Below, one piece after another: positions 46,001-56,082 of a stretch of 64,000 nucleotides of DNA. Source of the stretch: Azolla caroliniana (Eukaryota > Polypodiophyta); the NCBI GenBank assembly GCA_043228905.1, contig JBHGNT010000007.1, forward strand, positions 8,184,001 to 8,248,000, in the 5' to 3' direction. How positions within the stretch are numbered: position 1 is the first letter of the stretch; each line of letters begins with the position of its first letter. The translations under genes and the position numbers were made by a program. Below the pieces are notes generated by a model. It was not told where the DNA came from, made no database searches, and saw only the letters and a list, made by a program, of their open reading frames with translations.

Positions 46001-47522
46001 TCTTCTTGTTTGTGCATTTGCAAACACTCCCAAGTTCAATCAAGTGAAGAATAATAATGGAACAATTGTTTCGAAGGTATTTTTCTGCAAACGTTTTTTG
46101 ATATATTCTACTCCAAACTCTCTTATTTTCTGATGTCTTTTTACTGTATAGTCTTTCAGGATTGGATACTGGATTGTTATGAACAGAAGGAGCTCCTTGA
46201 CATTGATCAGTACCTTATGCATGCTGGAAAACCATGGAGAAAACTTGACATGTTTGTCTATAATGGTGAATATTGAATACTAGAGTTTTTTCTTTGAAAT
46301 ATGTTTTCTCTCAGCTTCTATTTTTGTTTCCAGTATAGATAACATGAATTCGTTCATTTAAACCTCTGTTTATTTGACTTTATGAAATGCTTGAAGCCAA
46401 GGATAGTACATCTGGTCAAAAGATATCACCAAGTAGTCATAGATCAGAACCTAGGTTGACCATAGCAAGTTTACCAGAGATTGAGCAATGGGTTTGCACG
46501 GATGTGGCATCAAGTATTGAATGGCTACAAAAGCAAGAAAATCATGTATGAATATTGTTGGTATTTTGTTTAAATTTGTTTGTTCTTTTGCAGTTTATTT
46601 TCTTTTTGCTTTTCATGAGTCTTATATTACCTTCTGCTGGGTCTGTGTAGCCCAAACCGGAGGAAGTGAAGTCAATTGCCATCCAAGGAATTGAACTGTG
46701 TTTAGAAGACACAATAAAATGCTTGAAAAACAAAGAGGTCTGTATTTTTCCTTGTTCAGCTTTGTGCATGCGGAAATGGTATAGGTTAATATCTGTGCTA
46801 TAAAGTTTGCCTTTCTCAGGAGAAAAAGATATGCTCTTTTATGTGATAATCGATCACGTTTATATTCAGACCATACAATTGTAATCTGCCTGTGTTGCAA
46901 TGACATCTAAAGATGTAGTAGTATTTTGAAACTCTGTTTATTGCTTTTTCCCGGGTGACCTGAAACTCACTTGTGTTTTAGCCATTTCCGAGTGGGAATT
47001 TGCCATATACACTGCCACAGAATTTCAACACATATTTGTAACAGATATGTGCTCTTTGTTCCATCTCTCCTTTTTTTACCTTTTTCATTGTGTGCATCTC
47101 GTCTCTCTTGAACTTTTTTTATTCCATGCCATCACTTGACCCCTGAATTTGTCTTTTTTGGTGCTTTTCTCCAGAGCATTGGGAAAATTCTGGAAACATG
47201 GGATTTTGTCCCCCGGGCCGTAAGAGAGCTTTCACAGAGAGAAAAAAAAACTAACGATGCTAGGGACGTGAGCAATTTTCAAGACTTACTGTCGGAAGCC
47301 GAGCGGTTGAAGTGGATTTATGCATTGGAATTAAAGAAACTAGAGGGAGAAGGTGGAAATAACCTCGTAAATGTGAATGAGGATGATGATTCAACAGACA
47401 AAATATCAGATAAGTCATCGAGTGACACAGAGAGTGATGATGAGACAGAAATCCTAGGGGAAGAGGACATAACTAAAGCAAAAGAAAATATTAAGAAAAT
47501 GCTTGTGGAGAAGGCTACATGA
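40025..47522 (+). CDS. XRCC1: DNA repair scaffold protein XRCC1 with XRCC1_N and one BRCT domain, 7 exons
   Basis: Proposed coding exons: 40025-40437, 44915-45710, 45888-46076, 46160-46265, 46397-46545, 46651-46737, 47175-47522. All introns are GT-AG, phases agree, and the sum is 695 residues. Residues 1-170 match the animal XRCC1 N-terminal domain: VHSCSSETDVHEALNVLK at the start, IEIVNAGSALVEVYG, and RWRRVRVSCHQPF across the first splice junction. Residues 175-400 are a charged, Lys/Glu-rich linker. Residues 404-500 are a BRCT domain: GVVFALSGLVNPER, MGAQYRPDWT, CTLLVCAFANTPKF, then DWILDCYEQKELLDI and YLMHAGKPWR. The C-terminal part (EIEQWVCTDVASSIEWLQ...FVPRAVREL) matches the tail of plant XRCC1. 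There is no second BRCT. Expected role: nuclear scaffold for base excision and single-strand break repair. The first ATG gives the correct N-terminus by alignment. Intron 1 (4.5 kb) contains a Copia fossil. Confidence 0.92.
42050..43980 (+). mobile_element. Ty1/copia fossil inside XRCC1 intron 1
   Basis: A primer site TGGTATCAGAGAG at 42207-42219 follows a possible LTR end (…TTTAACA). Broken frames show gag pieces (TFNNLVSMLVIEESKLMEDI near 42910), a GAG-pre-integrase piece (DLWHKQIG near 43530; CKACQPGKQVN near 43650) and the integrase start (YFDVCKF...YYMIFTDDKSNWTWIYFM near 43710-43820). RT and a 3' LTR were not found. It is on the same strand as XRCC1 and heavily mutated. Confidence 0.75.
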
Positions 47523-48758
47523 TGTAATGAATGAACATGGTCTATCCTCCGACTTTGAAAACGAATGGATTTTATGAAGAAAATGGTGGTAGAAGTGTAT
47601 CTACCTGCATTGTTGTTTGTATTTTTGTGGGATGGATAGCCACACAGATGTTAAGCTCATTTGGTAAAGGTTGTCCAACAGGACAATAGAGGGTCATGTG
47701 TTCAATCCCTGCAGTCTGCAGAGTCATGATCTAAATTGCTGTTTGTGAACCCGAAGTGAAAGAAATGCCACTGAAATTTTAGAATTAGAAAATGAAACCC
47801 CGAGTTTTAAAGAACAATTCGAAGCATATAAAAGTTATGTTATGATTCATAAGCTACAGAATAGATGTTGGTCCTCGTGGGATCTGTGTGTATATTGAAC
47901 TTCTTGTAGTGTGAGATTTCTACAGGGGTGTTGGGCACATCAATGATGTTTACAGTTATTGCATGTGTAGGTTGGATAACTGTTTGTATTTCCTTCATTG
48001 CTCAACTATTTAGATGGCCTAATTACATCTAGGACTTTGAGGATTCCTGTTGACAAATGTGCGAATGTCTTTGTTGGTGAATTCCCTTCTTGAGAGCATT
48101 TCGAGTGCATTTTTAATTCAGTGGGCATTACCACTTTCCATAGCTTTAACTTCATAAAGAAGTGCCTTTGTCAAACCCTAATATATTTCATCCGTCTACA
48201 TTTGAAGTAAAACATATCCCTGTCCTCTTTTGTCGGTTATGTCACCTTAAGTCAAATATAATGTAAATGCCCTTCAAAATGTGTTTGTCTGTGTCCGCCA
48301 AGGGGCTTATTTCTAGTTGTCATTAGAAACAAGCGCATGTGACCTTTTTCCTAATTTGATTTCTCTTTTGTGTCTCACCAATGCTGGAGTTCCTTGTGAT
48401 AATATCTCCCTCTAAAGTAGTTGTTGTACCTATTGTCTCTTGACTCATCTTTCTAATCCATGCATTATCATGTTGCATTTTATGATTAAAGCTATGTGCA
48501 TCTTTCCAACTTGATCTCTCAAACTCTCTTGAGTTTCTTTGCTCAAAGTTCCTTACTTATTGAGGAGAGAAATAGTTTATGTTTTTGGCCATTGACTTGT
48601 GATTTGTCTAGTCTTTTCCCTTATTACCACTTGGTTCTTAGTCTTGGCTATCGACAATCTTACACTAGGAGGGCACGAGATGTCCAGAAGTTGCACCCTA
48701 ATTTGGACAAATATGCCGTTGTGAGGAGTCCCAACTAGTGCACCTTGTGTCATAACCA
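47523..48758. other. XRCC1 3' flank and intergenic DNA, no gene seen
   Basis: It starts with the XRCC1 3' untranslated region. A possible SINE is listed separately. The small open frame at 48496-48738 has no recognisable domain and I do not call it. Confidence 0.5.
47650..47735 (+). repeat. possible tRNA-derived SINE head
   Basis: GTTAAGCTCATTTGGTAAAG resembles a pol III A box, and TGTGTTCAATCCC, about 35 bp on, resembles a B box (GGTTCAANYCC). The spacing fits a tRNA-related head. No cloverleaf, body or tail was defined. Confidence 0.35.
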
Positions 48759-49109
48759 CCTTGGAAAAGGTGTCCAACCATGCCTTAGCCCTACCAAATG
48801 AATTACATCGAGGGCACTCTACAGTGCACCTGTCACATTATGACTTGAATCGTGCCATGCTCCATGAATGACTTCATGTTTTTTACTACTTTCACTAGAT
48901 TGATTCACATCTACTTGAGAAGGACAAACCTTTGAAAAAGTGTCCAACTATACCTTAGCCTTAGCAAATGAATTACCTTAGCCTTAGCAAGTGCCCCAAA
49001 TGGCATTGTCTCGAAAGCAATCAAGTTGAATTATGCCATGCTCCACCAATGACTTCATGATGTCTACCACTTTGACTAGATGATTCATATCTACTTGAGA
49101 AGGACAATC
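48759..49109. repeat. imperfect direct duplication, about 170 bp units
   Basis: Two diverged copies share AAAGTGTCCAAC, ...CCTTAGCC..CAAATGAATTAC, GCCATGCTCCA, ATGACTTCATG and TTCA(C/T)ATCTACTTGAGAAGG in the same order (48759-48923 and about 48932-49109). Origin unknown. Confidence 0.7.
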
Positions 49110-49189
49110 ATAGATACGCATTGACATCTATATGTGGAAGGTTCTTGTGGCGTGAAACCATATATATATTGATATGCATTCATGTATAT

Positions 49190-49590
49190 GAGAAACCTGA
49201 TCCAAACCATCCGTAATTCTTATGTGAAGAAGCAAGCGTCATCCTTATAAAACCACGAGCTCCATCCATGTGAAACCAATCCTAAGCTAACCCTAATTCT
49301 CGTGTGAAGAAGCAAGCTTCATCCTTACAAAATCACATGGTCCACCCATGTGAAACCAACCTTGCCTAAAACCCTAATTCCTGATGAAGCAATTTCATCC
49401 ATATAAAGCCAAGCTTTAATGTTCCATGTGAAACCAATCCTAGCTAACCCTAATTCTTGTGTGAAAAAGCAAGCTTCATCCGTATAAAACACAAGGTCCA
49501 TCTAAGAGAAACCAACCCTGCCTAAAACCCTAACTCCAGTCTGATGAAGCAGTTTCACCCATGTAAAACCAAGCTTTAGTGTTCAAGCGC
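49190..49590 (+). promoter_or_regulatory. repeated TATA and telo-box modules upstream of a snoRNA cluster
   Basis: Diverged units of about 75-120 bp share GTGAAACCAAyCC, CTAACCCTAATTCT, AAGCAAGCTTCATCC and CTAAAACCCTAA. They contain telo-box cores AAACCCTAA at 49369-49377 and 49525-49533. TATA-like boxes are TATAAAA at 49246-49252, TATAAAG at 49402-49408 and TATAAAA at 49483-49489. Telo-boxes with a TATA element are known from promoters of plant snoRNA and ribosomal-protein genes. The position, ending 40 bp before the first snoRNA, fits a promoter. That it is the active promoter is inference. Confidence 0.55.
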
Positions 49591-49628
49591 TTGCTCCTCT
49601 GGTGACGACGGATGAGTATTCTTCTCCT

Positions 49629-49728
49629 CTCTGCAGTGATGCTTTTACGAAATTTTACATGTTAGACTACATAGGGTATGGCCTCTCTGGCCTCCCGATG
49701 AGAAAACCATAGACTATTCTGAGCAGAG
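49629..49728 (+). ncRNA. box C/D snoRNA candidate, target unknown
   Basis: The terminal stem CTCTGC (49629-49634) pairs perfectly with GCAGAG (49723-49728). Just inside are a C box GTGATGC (49636-49642, one base off RUGAUGA) and a D box CTGA (49719-49722). An internal CGATGAG near 49696 may be C'. The sequence before box D (AAAACCATAGACTATT) would be a guide, but I could not match it to a rRNA or snRNA. It lies 69 bp upstream of a U18 gene, typical of plant polycistronic snoRNA clusters. Confidence 0.55.
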
Positions 49729-49797
49729 ATCTCACTTTCTTGTTTTCTCCCTGCGTTTTCCTCACTTCCCATATGTTTCTCCTTAGGTATGTTTGTC

Positions 49798-49880
49798 GAG
49801 GGACATGATGATCTCTAATAATCTTGGTCTGTGTTTCTGAGAATGCAATGCGGAAACTGTTTAAGATGTTCTGATCCCTC
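49798..49880 (+). ncRNA. U18: box C/D snoRNA U18, copy 1
   Basis: Stem GAGGGA (49798-49803) pairs with TCCCTC (49875-49880). C box ATGATGA is at 49805-49811, D' box CTGA at 49837-49840, and D box CTGA at 49871-49874. The guide before D' (CTTGGTCTGTGTTT) can pair with the conserved 25S rRNA stretch AAACACGGACCAAG over 14 positions with one G-U. It places 2'-O-methylation on the A five bases from D', the site guided by U18 in yeast and animals. The ends and the GATGTTCTGA before the 3' stem also resemble vertebrate U18. The rRNA sequence and homology are from memory. Confidence 0.87.
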
Positions 49881-52086
49881 CTTTATCTCTCAATCTCTGA
49901 TTAAACTGTGGTGTTCTCTCCTTTGATCCAATGAATTTCTTTCCTTTCATGCTCTTCCATCACTGGATTAGGCTTTTGAAATTTCTCTGAGTCGTAGCTA
50001 TGCATGATTATAGCGGTCGATTTTGAAAGAGACGGTGTACAGTGAGTGATTGTCCGTCTATACATGCTAGGCACTCCATCGTCAATGAAACATCGTTCAT
50101 TGAGAAATAGTATGAGATTTGCTATTGTTGTCTGCATCTCTAGATGTGGCTTGTCAAACCGTATGTGACAAGCGGCACGCCTTGATGCATACCTGCTATT
50201 GCAGGTTTATGTACACATTTTATACATATGATTTGTGATAGTAGCAGTTGCATTGGTTCTGAAAATTCAGGGTTATCAGATGTAACATTTGTATCTGGGG
50301 TTGGTGCTGTGGCTTATGTAGCACCAAAATGGTGTATGTGACGATATAATCTGGACTCTTATATGGTCACAAGAGCAGGTCTTAGATCATAAACCTTGGG
50401 AGTTATTTTAGACATGGGTGTCTATGGCTAGAAACTTGGGATTGCCCAACCTGAGAGATGACAATTACTTCTGAAATAGGAAGTATTTGTTTGTCATTAA
50501 AGATGGTGTAAATCGTATTGTGACTGAATGTTTCAATGGGAAGTTGCTAAGATTAGATAGCTTAGTGTCAATGATCGTGTGCTATAAACAAACACATAAA
50601 CATAATGAAGGTTAGGGTAGGGCACTAATCTAGAAACAATAAAAGGACATGTTTATTTCAAAGTTTTGCAGAACTTTGAATGTTTAGTTTTATAGGAAAT
50701 GCAAGCAATCTACTGATATTCATGTAGAAACCTAAAACCGCTTGTGTGCGCATTGCAACCAGATTGGGCACACAATTGAGTAATTGTTTTGATTGAAGTA
50801 GTGAGTTAATTCATTTAATGTGTATCGAATTCATGCTTTCGACTAAAATGTACCTGGACCTAATGATCTGATTCGAGCAATTGGGGACATCAGTGAAACA
50901 CAAGCAAATTTCTTGTCTAATGATGCAGTGGTTCAACAAATTCACTCAACACAAATACAAGGGAATTATTTCTATTAAGTTTACATTGCAAAATATGGAT
51001 GTGTTCAATGTGCATCAATGCCATTGTGTATCAACAGCCAATTCATATAGACATTTATATTGAGCCAACTCGACTATCATGTTATGTATTTCCAATTTGT
51101 AAATATTATTTTAGAATGCCCTTGGCTTATTTAGTTTAGTAAAAACCTTTCTTTTTCCGTTGATCGGATTAACTAATAAATCTCAACTCGACAACTGTAA
51201 ACATTTTTATTAATGTTCAAGCTTCATTCTTGTTCAGTAGTCTTACAATGCTTTAATTGAGTACTTTTGTTTATCAATTTATTTGTGTAATTGATAGTGT
51301 TTCAAACTTATTTATAATATTGTCACCACATAATTGTAACATTATGAATGCATGTTTCTTAAATACCTTTAAAATTTATTGTGAACCATCAGATCAAATA
51401 ATTTCTGGGTATTCTTGTGGCCGTTCCACCTTCTCAACTTAACTGATCAAAGGAGGACATCATTAAACAACTTAAGGAATACCTATTTATGGGCTATATT
51501 AGATATAATAAATCGCCTTAGAAAGGTTTATGGTGATTGTCCCATTTGAATAAAATAACAATTAAAGATGTGTGTATCCCTTAAAGATGTGGATTATACA
51601 ACTTTTGAACAAAACTGATGCGATTAAACTTTTGCAAATGTAATTCTATTTGGAAGAAATAGTGAGGATGTGTATTACTTTAGGTGAAAATCCTAAGGGA
51701 CTTTAGGTCAAAATCATACCCTTAGTTCTTGGTGTCTGCATTCTTGATATAAGATGGAAGTCATGAGCAATTCATATCATGCCTCTACTATAGTAAATTT
51801 GCGTTCGTGAGTTCTATCAATTTAATTAATGTAGTATTCACAGAACTTTGTTGCGTTTTGCATTCTTGAGGTAAAGGGCATGGAATTAGTGTGGTAGTTA
51901 AGAAAGATTACGAAAAGAGAGTATGTATAAGATTGATGGACCCTTTATAATGGGTTCTATACGATTCAAAAGACCCTTGTAATGTGCACCAAATTAATTA
52001 AACTGTGTGAGAGGATTCAATAGGAATCATGGGATGGAATATGTATGTAAATTAATCAAACTGTGGGGCTATTTCTGGGCTATTAT
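49881..52086. other. intergenic DNA, nothing recognised
   Basis: An AT-rich stretch with only short random frames. I found no tRNA, C/D snoRNA pattern, transposon domain or clear repeat. Confidence 0.5.
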
Positions 52087-52135
52087 GCATATATATATAG
52101 TTTGGATGAATCCCAAATCCCTCTTATGAAACCCT
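52087..52135 (+). promoter_or_regulatory. putative promoter of the second snoRNA cluster
   Basis: A TATATATATAG box (52090-52100) is followed by a telo-box-like GAAACCCTG near 52129. This lies about 200 bp upstream of the second U18. It is a weak, position-based call. Confidence 0.4.
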
Positions 52136-52323
52136 GCTCAAGCTCTCGTTATAAAACCTAGCTGTCTGCCGATATTGTCGAATCCATTTTTCAGCTGTGC
52201 TTGAGAGCTATGGTGATGGCAAAGGGGCTAAATCTCTACTCCTTCCTCTGCTCAAATGCACTATTTTTACATGTTTCTCTTTCTTCTTCCTGCTGTCCGT
52301 TTTCCAGCAAAGTTACATTGAGG

Positions 52324-52411
52324 GAGGGATATGATGATTTTCCAACAATCTTGGTCTGTGTTTCTGAGTCTGCTATGCGGAAAACGTTTCATATAAGATG
52401 TCTGATCTCTC
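52324..52411 (+). ncRNA. U18: box C/D snoRNA U18, copy 2
   Basis: C box ATGATGA is at 52331-52337, D' box CTGA at 52364-52367, and D box CTGA at 52402-52405. The guide AATCTTGGTCTGTGTTT before D' is identical to copy 1 at 49798-49880. The terminal stem (GGAGGGA with TCTCTCT) is weaker and relies on G-U pairs. The bodies between D' and D have diverged (TCTGCTATGCGGAAAACG against AATGCAATGCGGAAACTG), so this is an old duplicate whose guide has been kept. Confidence 0.8.
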
Positions 52412-52609
52412 TGTCTCTGTCTCTGTCTCTGTCTCTCTCACTTTGAATTAGTTGGATGTGCCGGATACCCGACTGTAAGGCTGGCCTTATTTTGGAAGGC
52501 GATCTCTGATGCACCATGATCTTCTTTGTAAATCCAGGGGTTTGTACCCGATTCTAATGAACCTGTCTAAACTCTTCCTTGTTTATGTTTTCTACCTTTG
52601 GAACACCAA

Positions 52610-52716
52610 AAGGGCAAGTGATGATTTGAACTGACGATCCAACGCCTATCTTCATTGATTGAATCAGTGAAATTGAGGACAGTCAAATCAACGAGCTTTT
52701 TAAACCTGATGCCCTT
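52610..52716 (+). ncRNA. U36: box C/D snoRNA, U36-like
   Basis: The terminal stem AAGGGCA (52610-52616) pairs perfectly with TGCCCTT (52710-52716). C box GTGATGA is at 52618-52624 and D box CTGA at 52706-52709. The 13 bases ACGAGCTTTTTAA two bases before box D are complementary to the conserved 18S rRNA segment TTAAAAAGCTCGT. This places methylation on the first A of that run, which is the site of U36 in animals and snR47 in yeast. The assignment rests on remembered rRNA sequence. It lies about 200 bp downstream of U18 copy 2 on the same strand, so the two are probably co-transcribed. Confidence 0.75.
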
Positions 52717-53627
52717 CTTTTCCTTCAGCATTTGGATGATTGACCTTAAACTTCATAGTCTGGTGATGCCCTAAGCAGGATTACCTTTAAGCATTTGGAT
52801 GCCAGCCCAATGCATTTATCCTATGTTTTCAATTTAGCCTACGGGACAGTAGAAATGTTCGTTAATTGTACAGCAGGTAATTAGACACAAGTAATGTAAG
52901 CACATTCATGAGACCTAACTGGTTCCATGAATAATCCACATTTTGTTTTGTGCTTGTCTACCTATTAATATCTCGCAAAATAGTGAAATTAACCTCCTAT
53001 AAAAGTTATTACCAATCTGCCATTTTAAGCACTTAGAATCGTAAGGCTGTGGTATGGTGAGGATTCAGTCGCTTTCATTTGCAGCTTTGGGCTCCAGAAT
53101 CATGTTTATAAGTACTTTTGGTGTTTAAAGAGCTCGTTGATTTGACTGTACGCAAATTCCTAAGATCCTAGGAAAAGAATCCATTGAAATGCTGCCATTC
53201 TTCAGATCCTAATAAAAGAATTCATTGAAACGCAGCCATTCTTCAGATCCAAATGACATGAGCAGGCGAGGAGAATGTACAATAAAGACAGTGATGGAGG
53301 GCTTATAAATGGTGTTCGATGTAAACAACAAATACCGATAATTTAATTGAATTCTCAAACACTACTAAATTGGAAATTTGGGATTAATGTTGTTCCAAAT
53401 CTTGATTTGTAGGACGAAACAGATTAGGTTAAAAAACTATCCAGAATGCCCCTCAATCGTAAAGATGGGATATAAATGTGCCATATTCGCTTTGTTTTTG
53501 GTTCAGCAGAATGATGGAGTAGCCTTGTGAGGGGGCCTGCATTTGTCTATGGGCACAATTATCTGTAAAGATTTATTGAATAAAATTGAATGTAAATTAA
53601 ATAAAAGTGAAAGTCTTAACATATGTC
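52717..53627. other. intergenic DNA with one small tandem repeat
   Basis: No gene seen. A 41-bp unit (AGATCCTA..AAAAGAATyCATTGAAA) occurs twice in tandem at 53163-53203 and 53204-53244. GCATTTGGATG occurs twice near 52728 and 52788. Confidence 0.5.
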
Positions 53628-53711
53628 GTCAGGATGGCCGAGCGGTCTAAGGCGCCAGACTCAAGTTCTGGTTCTCGTGAGAGAGCGTGGGTTCAAATCC
53701 CACTTCTGACA
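53628..53711 (+). tRNA. tRNA-Leu(CAA)
   Basis: An 84-nt cloverleaf with acceptor GTCAGGA/TTCTGAC and discriminator A. The A box is TGGCCGAGCGGTC. The anticodon arm is CCAGA-CTCAAGT-TCTGG, with anticodon CAA. A long variable arm is present, and the T arm is GTGGG-TTCAAAT-CCCAC. No intron. All stems pair, so the gene looks functional. No T4 run lies within about 100 bp downstream, so the pol III terminator is unclear. Confidence 0.95.
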
Positions 53712-54496
53712 AAAAACAATGTATTTACATGCCTACATACTTATTTACTTTATTATTATGTATGAGATTTGTTTCCATACAAATAAATAAATAACACAGG
53801 TGATAAGAATTCAACAAGAAATGCACATGTTCTTTCTCTCGTAATATATTTCTTCTATAGGTATGTAGATAGCGTTCTAATCAGCACCCGTCTTTAGTTC
53901 ATTCGGGCAAATATTTTTTCAACGACTCCCATTGGGATGAATAAGCCCTCAAATAGTTTGGAATGAGACCTCGAGGTTATATTGAAATCCTCCTGTTGTA
54001 TTAATTGAATCGAGGAACACAATGTGACAATCAACTCTTCAAGCTCCATCACAACAATGAGCACTGCAACGATATCTTATTGTTGGCTTAATTCTTTATC
54101 CTTTCTAGATCCCTCGTAGTTACATCTTCAACCATAACCATAACCTTAACCTAATATAAACTCATGTTTTAGGCACTTTTCTCCATTGCACACGCTATGC
54201 CATGACAACAAGCTTGACAATGCTTAGGAAATGCCTGTAGATAATGGTTGCGTAGACCAATATCGGAGTAGTACTATTTAATTTCCCCAAATATTTTAAC
54301 TTTCTCGCGAGTAGACTATGTTTCCATACATCCAAAGAACTGAAAGGATGCATGTGATTGCTTCGAAAGATTTCTGTTACTATTGTCATTAGTTATATTT
54401 CTTGGTGTGTAAACAGTATCGGAGTTGTACTATTTAATTTCCCTAACTATCTAATTTCCCTTAATTTTATAACTAGTTTTAACTAACTTTTATCAA
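53712..54496. other. left edge of the tRNA-Ser array, flank repeats only
   Basis: From about 54240 the sequence is the flanking part of the repeat unit seen throughout 54240-56190: TATCGGAGTAGTACTATTTAATTTCC, CTCGCGAGTAGACTATGTTTCC, AAAGAACTGAAAGGATGCATGTGATTGC. No tRNA copy is present in this part. 53712-54240 has nothing recognised. Confidence 0.6.
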
Positions 54497-54578
54497 GTCA
54501 CTTTGGCCGTGTTGTTAAGGCGTGTACCTCCTAAGTACATTGGGTCTCCCTACGAGATTTCGAATCTCTCTGGTGACG
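54497..54578 (+). pseudogene. tRNA-Ser(GCT) pseudogene, array copy 1
   Basis: 82 bp aligned with the intact copies at 61856 and 63184. The D arm is damaged (GGCCGTGTTGTT). The anticodon loop reads CTCCTAA, so GCT has become CCT. The variable and T arms carry mismatches. Confidence 0.8.
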
Positions 54579-54778
54579 AATTCTTGCAAGACTGTGTTTC
54601 CATACATCCAAAGAATTGAAGGGATACATGTGATTCCTTCGAAAGATTTTTTATCACTATAGTAATTGGTTATATTTCATGGTGTGAAGACAATATCGGT
54701 GTAGTACTATTTCATTTCCCTAAACATTTAAACTTTCAATTTAATTTTTATAGATAGTTTCATTTTAATTTTTATCTA

Positions 54779-54860
54779 CTTAGTTTGGCCATGTGGTTGA
54801 GGTTTGTGCCTGCTTTGACTATTGGGCCTTGCCGCGAGAGATCGAATCTCGCAACTGACG
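54779..54860 (+). pseudogene. tRNA-Ser-derived pseudogene, diverged type, copy 2
   Basis: TTTGGCCATGTGGTTGAGG, GTGCCTGCTTTGACTATTGGGCC and CGAATCTCGCAACTGACG align with tRNA-Ser(GCT), but the acceptor, anticodon stem and T stem are broken. It is the same diverged subtype as 56083-56166. Confidence 0.75.
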
Positions 54861-54934
54861 ACATCTTGCGAAACTATGTTTCCATATATCCAAAGAACTA
54901 AAAGGATACGTGTGATTGCTTAAAAAGATTTGTG

Positions 54935-55239
54935 TCAATATTGTCATGGGTTATGTTTCTTGTATTGAAAACAATATCAGATACTACTATTTAATTTCCG
55001 TAAACATTAAAATTTCTCGCGAGTAGACTATGTTTCCATACATCCCAAGAATTGATGGGATACATGCCATTGATTCGAAAGAATTAAGAATTGATTGTCA
55101 TGGGTTATGTTTCTTGTATTGAAAACAATATCAGATACTACTATTTAATTTCCGTAAACATTAAAATTTCTCGCGAGTAGACTATGTCTCCATACATCCC
55201 AAGAATTGATGGGATACATGCCATTGATTCGAAAGATTT
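54935..55239. repeat. 158-bp direct duplication of the array flank
   Basis: The block from GATTGTCATGGGTTATG to GCCATTGATTCGAAAG occurs twice almost unchanged (54935-55081 and 55093-55239) without a tRNA copy between. It shows local duplication of flank alone. Confidence 0.8.
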
Positions 55240-55368
55240 TTTGACAATATTGTCATTGGTTATATTTCTTCGTGTGAAAACCATATTAGAATAGTACTAT
55301 TTAATTTCCTTAACCATTTAAACTTTGTATTTAAATTTTATAACTAGATTCAGTTTAACCTTTATATG

Positions 55369-55450
55369 GTCACATTGGCCAAGTGGTAAAGGCGTGTGCT
55401 TGCTAAGTACATGGGTTCTCCCCGTGAGAGTTCGAATCTCTCAGGTGACG
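55369..55450 (+). pseudogene. tRNA-Ser(GCT), array copy 3, probably inactive
   Basis: The anticodon GCT and the T arm GAGAG-TTCGAAT-CTCTC are kept. There is a mismatch in the acceptor stem (GTCACAT with AGGTGAC), a D-loop base is lost (GTGGTAAAGG), and the variable arm is altered (GGGTTCTCCCC). It could be weakly functional. Confidence 0.7.
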
Positions 55451-55800
55451 ACTTCTTGCGAGACAATGTTACCATATATTCAAAGAACTAAAAGGATACA
55501 TGTGATTGCTGCGAAAGCTATTCTTGTCATTGGTTATTTTTCATGGTGTGAAAACAATATCGGAGTAGTACTATTTAATTTCCCCAAATATTTTAACTTT
55601 CTCGCGAGTAGACTATCTTCCCATACATTCAAAGAACTAAAAGGATGCATGTGATTGCTGCGAAAGATTTTTTTTTCACTATTGTCATTGGTTATATTTC
55701 CTGGTGTGAAAACCACATCAGAAAAGTACTATTTAGTTTCCCTAGCCATTTAAACTTTGTATTTAAATTTTATAACTAGATTCAATTTAACCTTTATACA

Positions 55801-55882
55801 ATCACTTTGGTCGAGTGGATAAGGTGTGTGCCTACTAAGTACATAGGGTCTCCCCACGAAAGTTCGAATCTCTCAGGTGACG
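55801..55882 (+). pseudogene. tRNA-Ser pseudogene, array copy 4
   Basis: The first base G is A, and the anticodon loop CTACTAA gives ACT. The D arm is changed (GTGGATAAGGTG) and the T stem is disrupted by GAAAG. Otherwise it aligns over its full 82 bp. Confidence 0.75.
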
Positions 55883-56082
55883 ACTTCTTGCAAGACTGTG
55901 TTTCCATACATCCAAAGAATTGAAGTCATGCATGTGATTGCTTTGAAAGATTTTTTATCACTATAGTCATTGGTTATATTTCATGGTGTGAAGACAATGT
56001 CTGTGTAGTACTATTTCATTTCCCTAAACATTTAAACTTTCAATTTAATTTTGATAACTAGTTTCATTTTAATTTTTATCTA

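Noticed and set aside
48496-48738. An 80-residue frame in the intergenic region
   Set aside because: No domain, no promoter, and it runs into an imperfect direct repeat.
52135-52320. A GTGATGG sequence near 52212 as a further box C/D snoRNA
   Set aside because: No D box or matching terminal stem within a reasonable distance.
52201-52446. An 81-residue open frame with a hydrophobic start and a poly-Ser/Leu tail
   Set aside because: It overlaps the U18 snoRNA and a TCTCTG repeat. The Ser/Leu tail is translation of a simple repeat.
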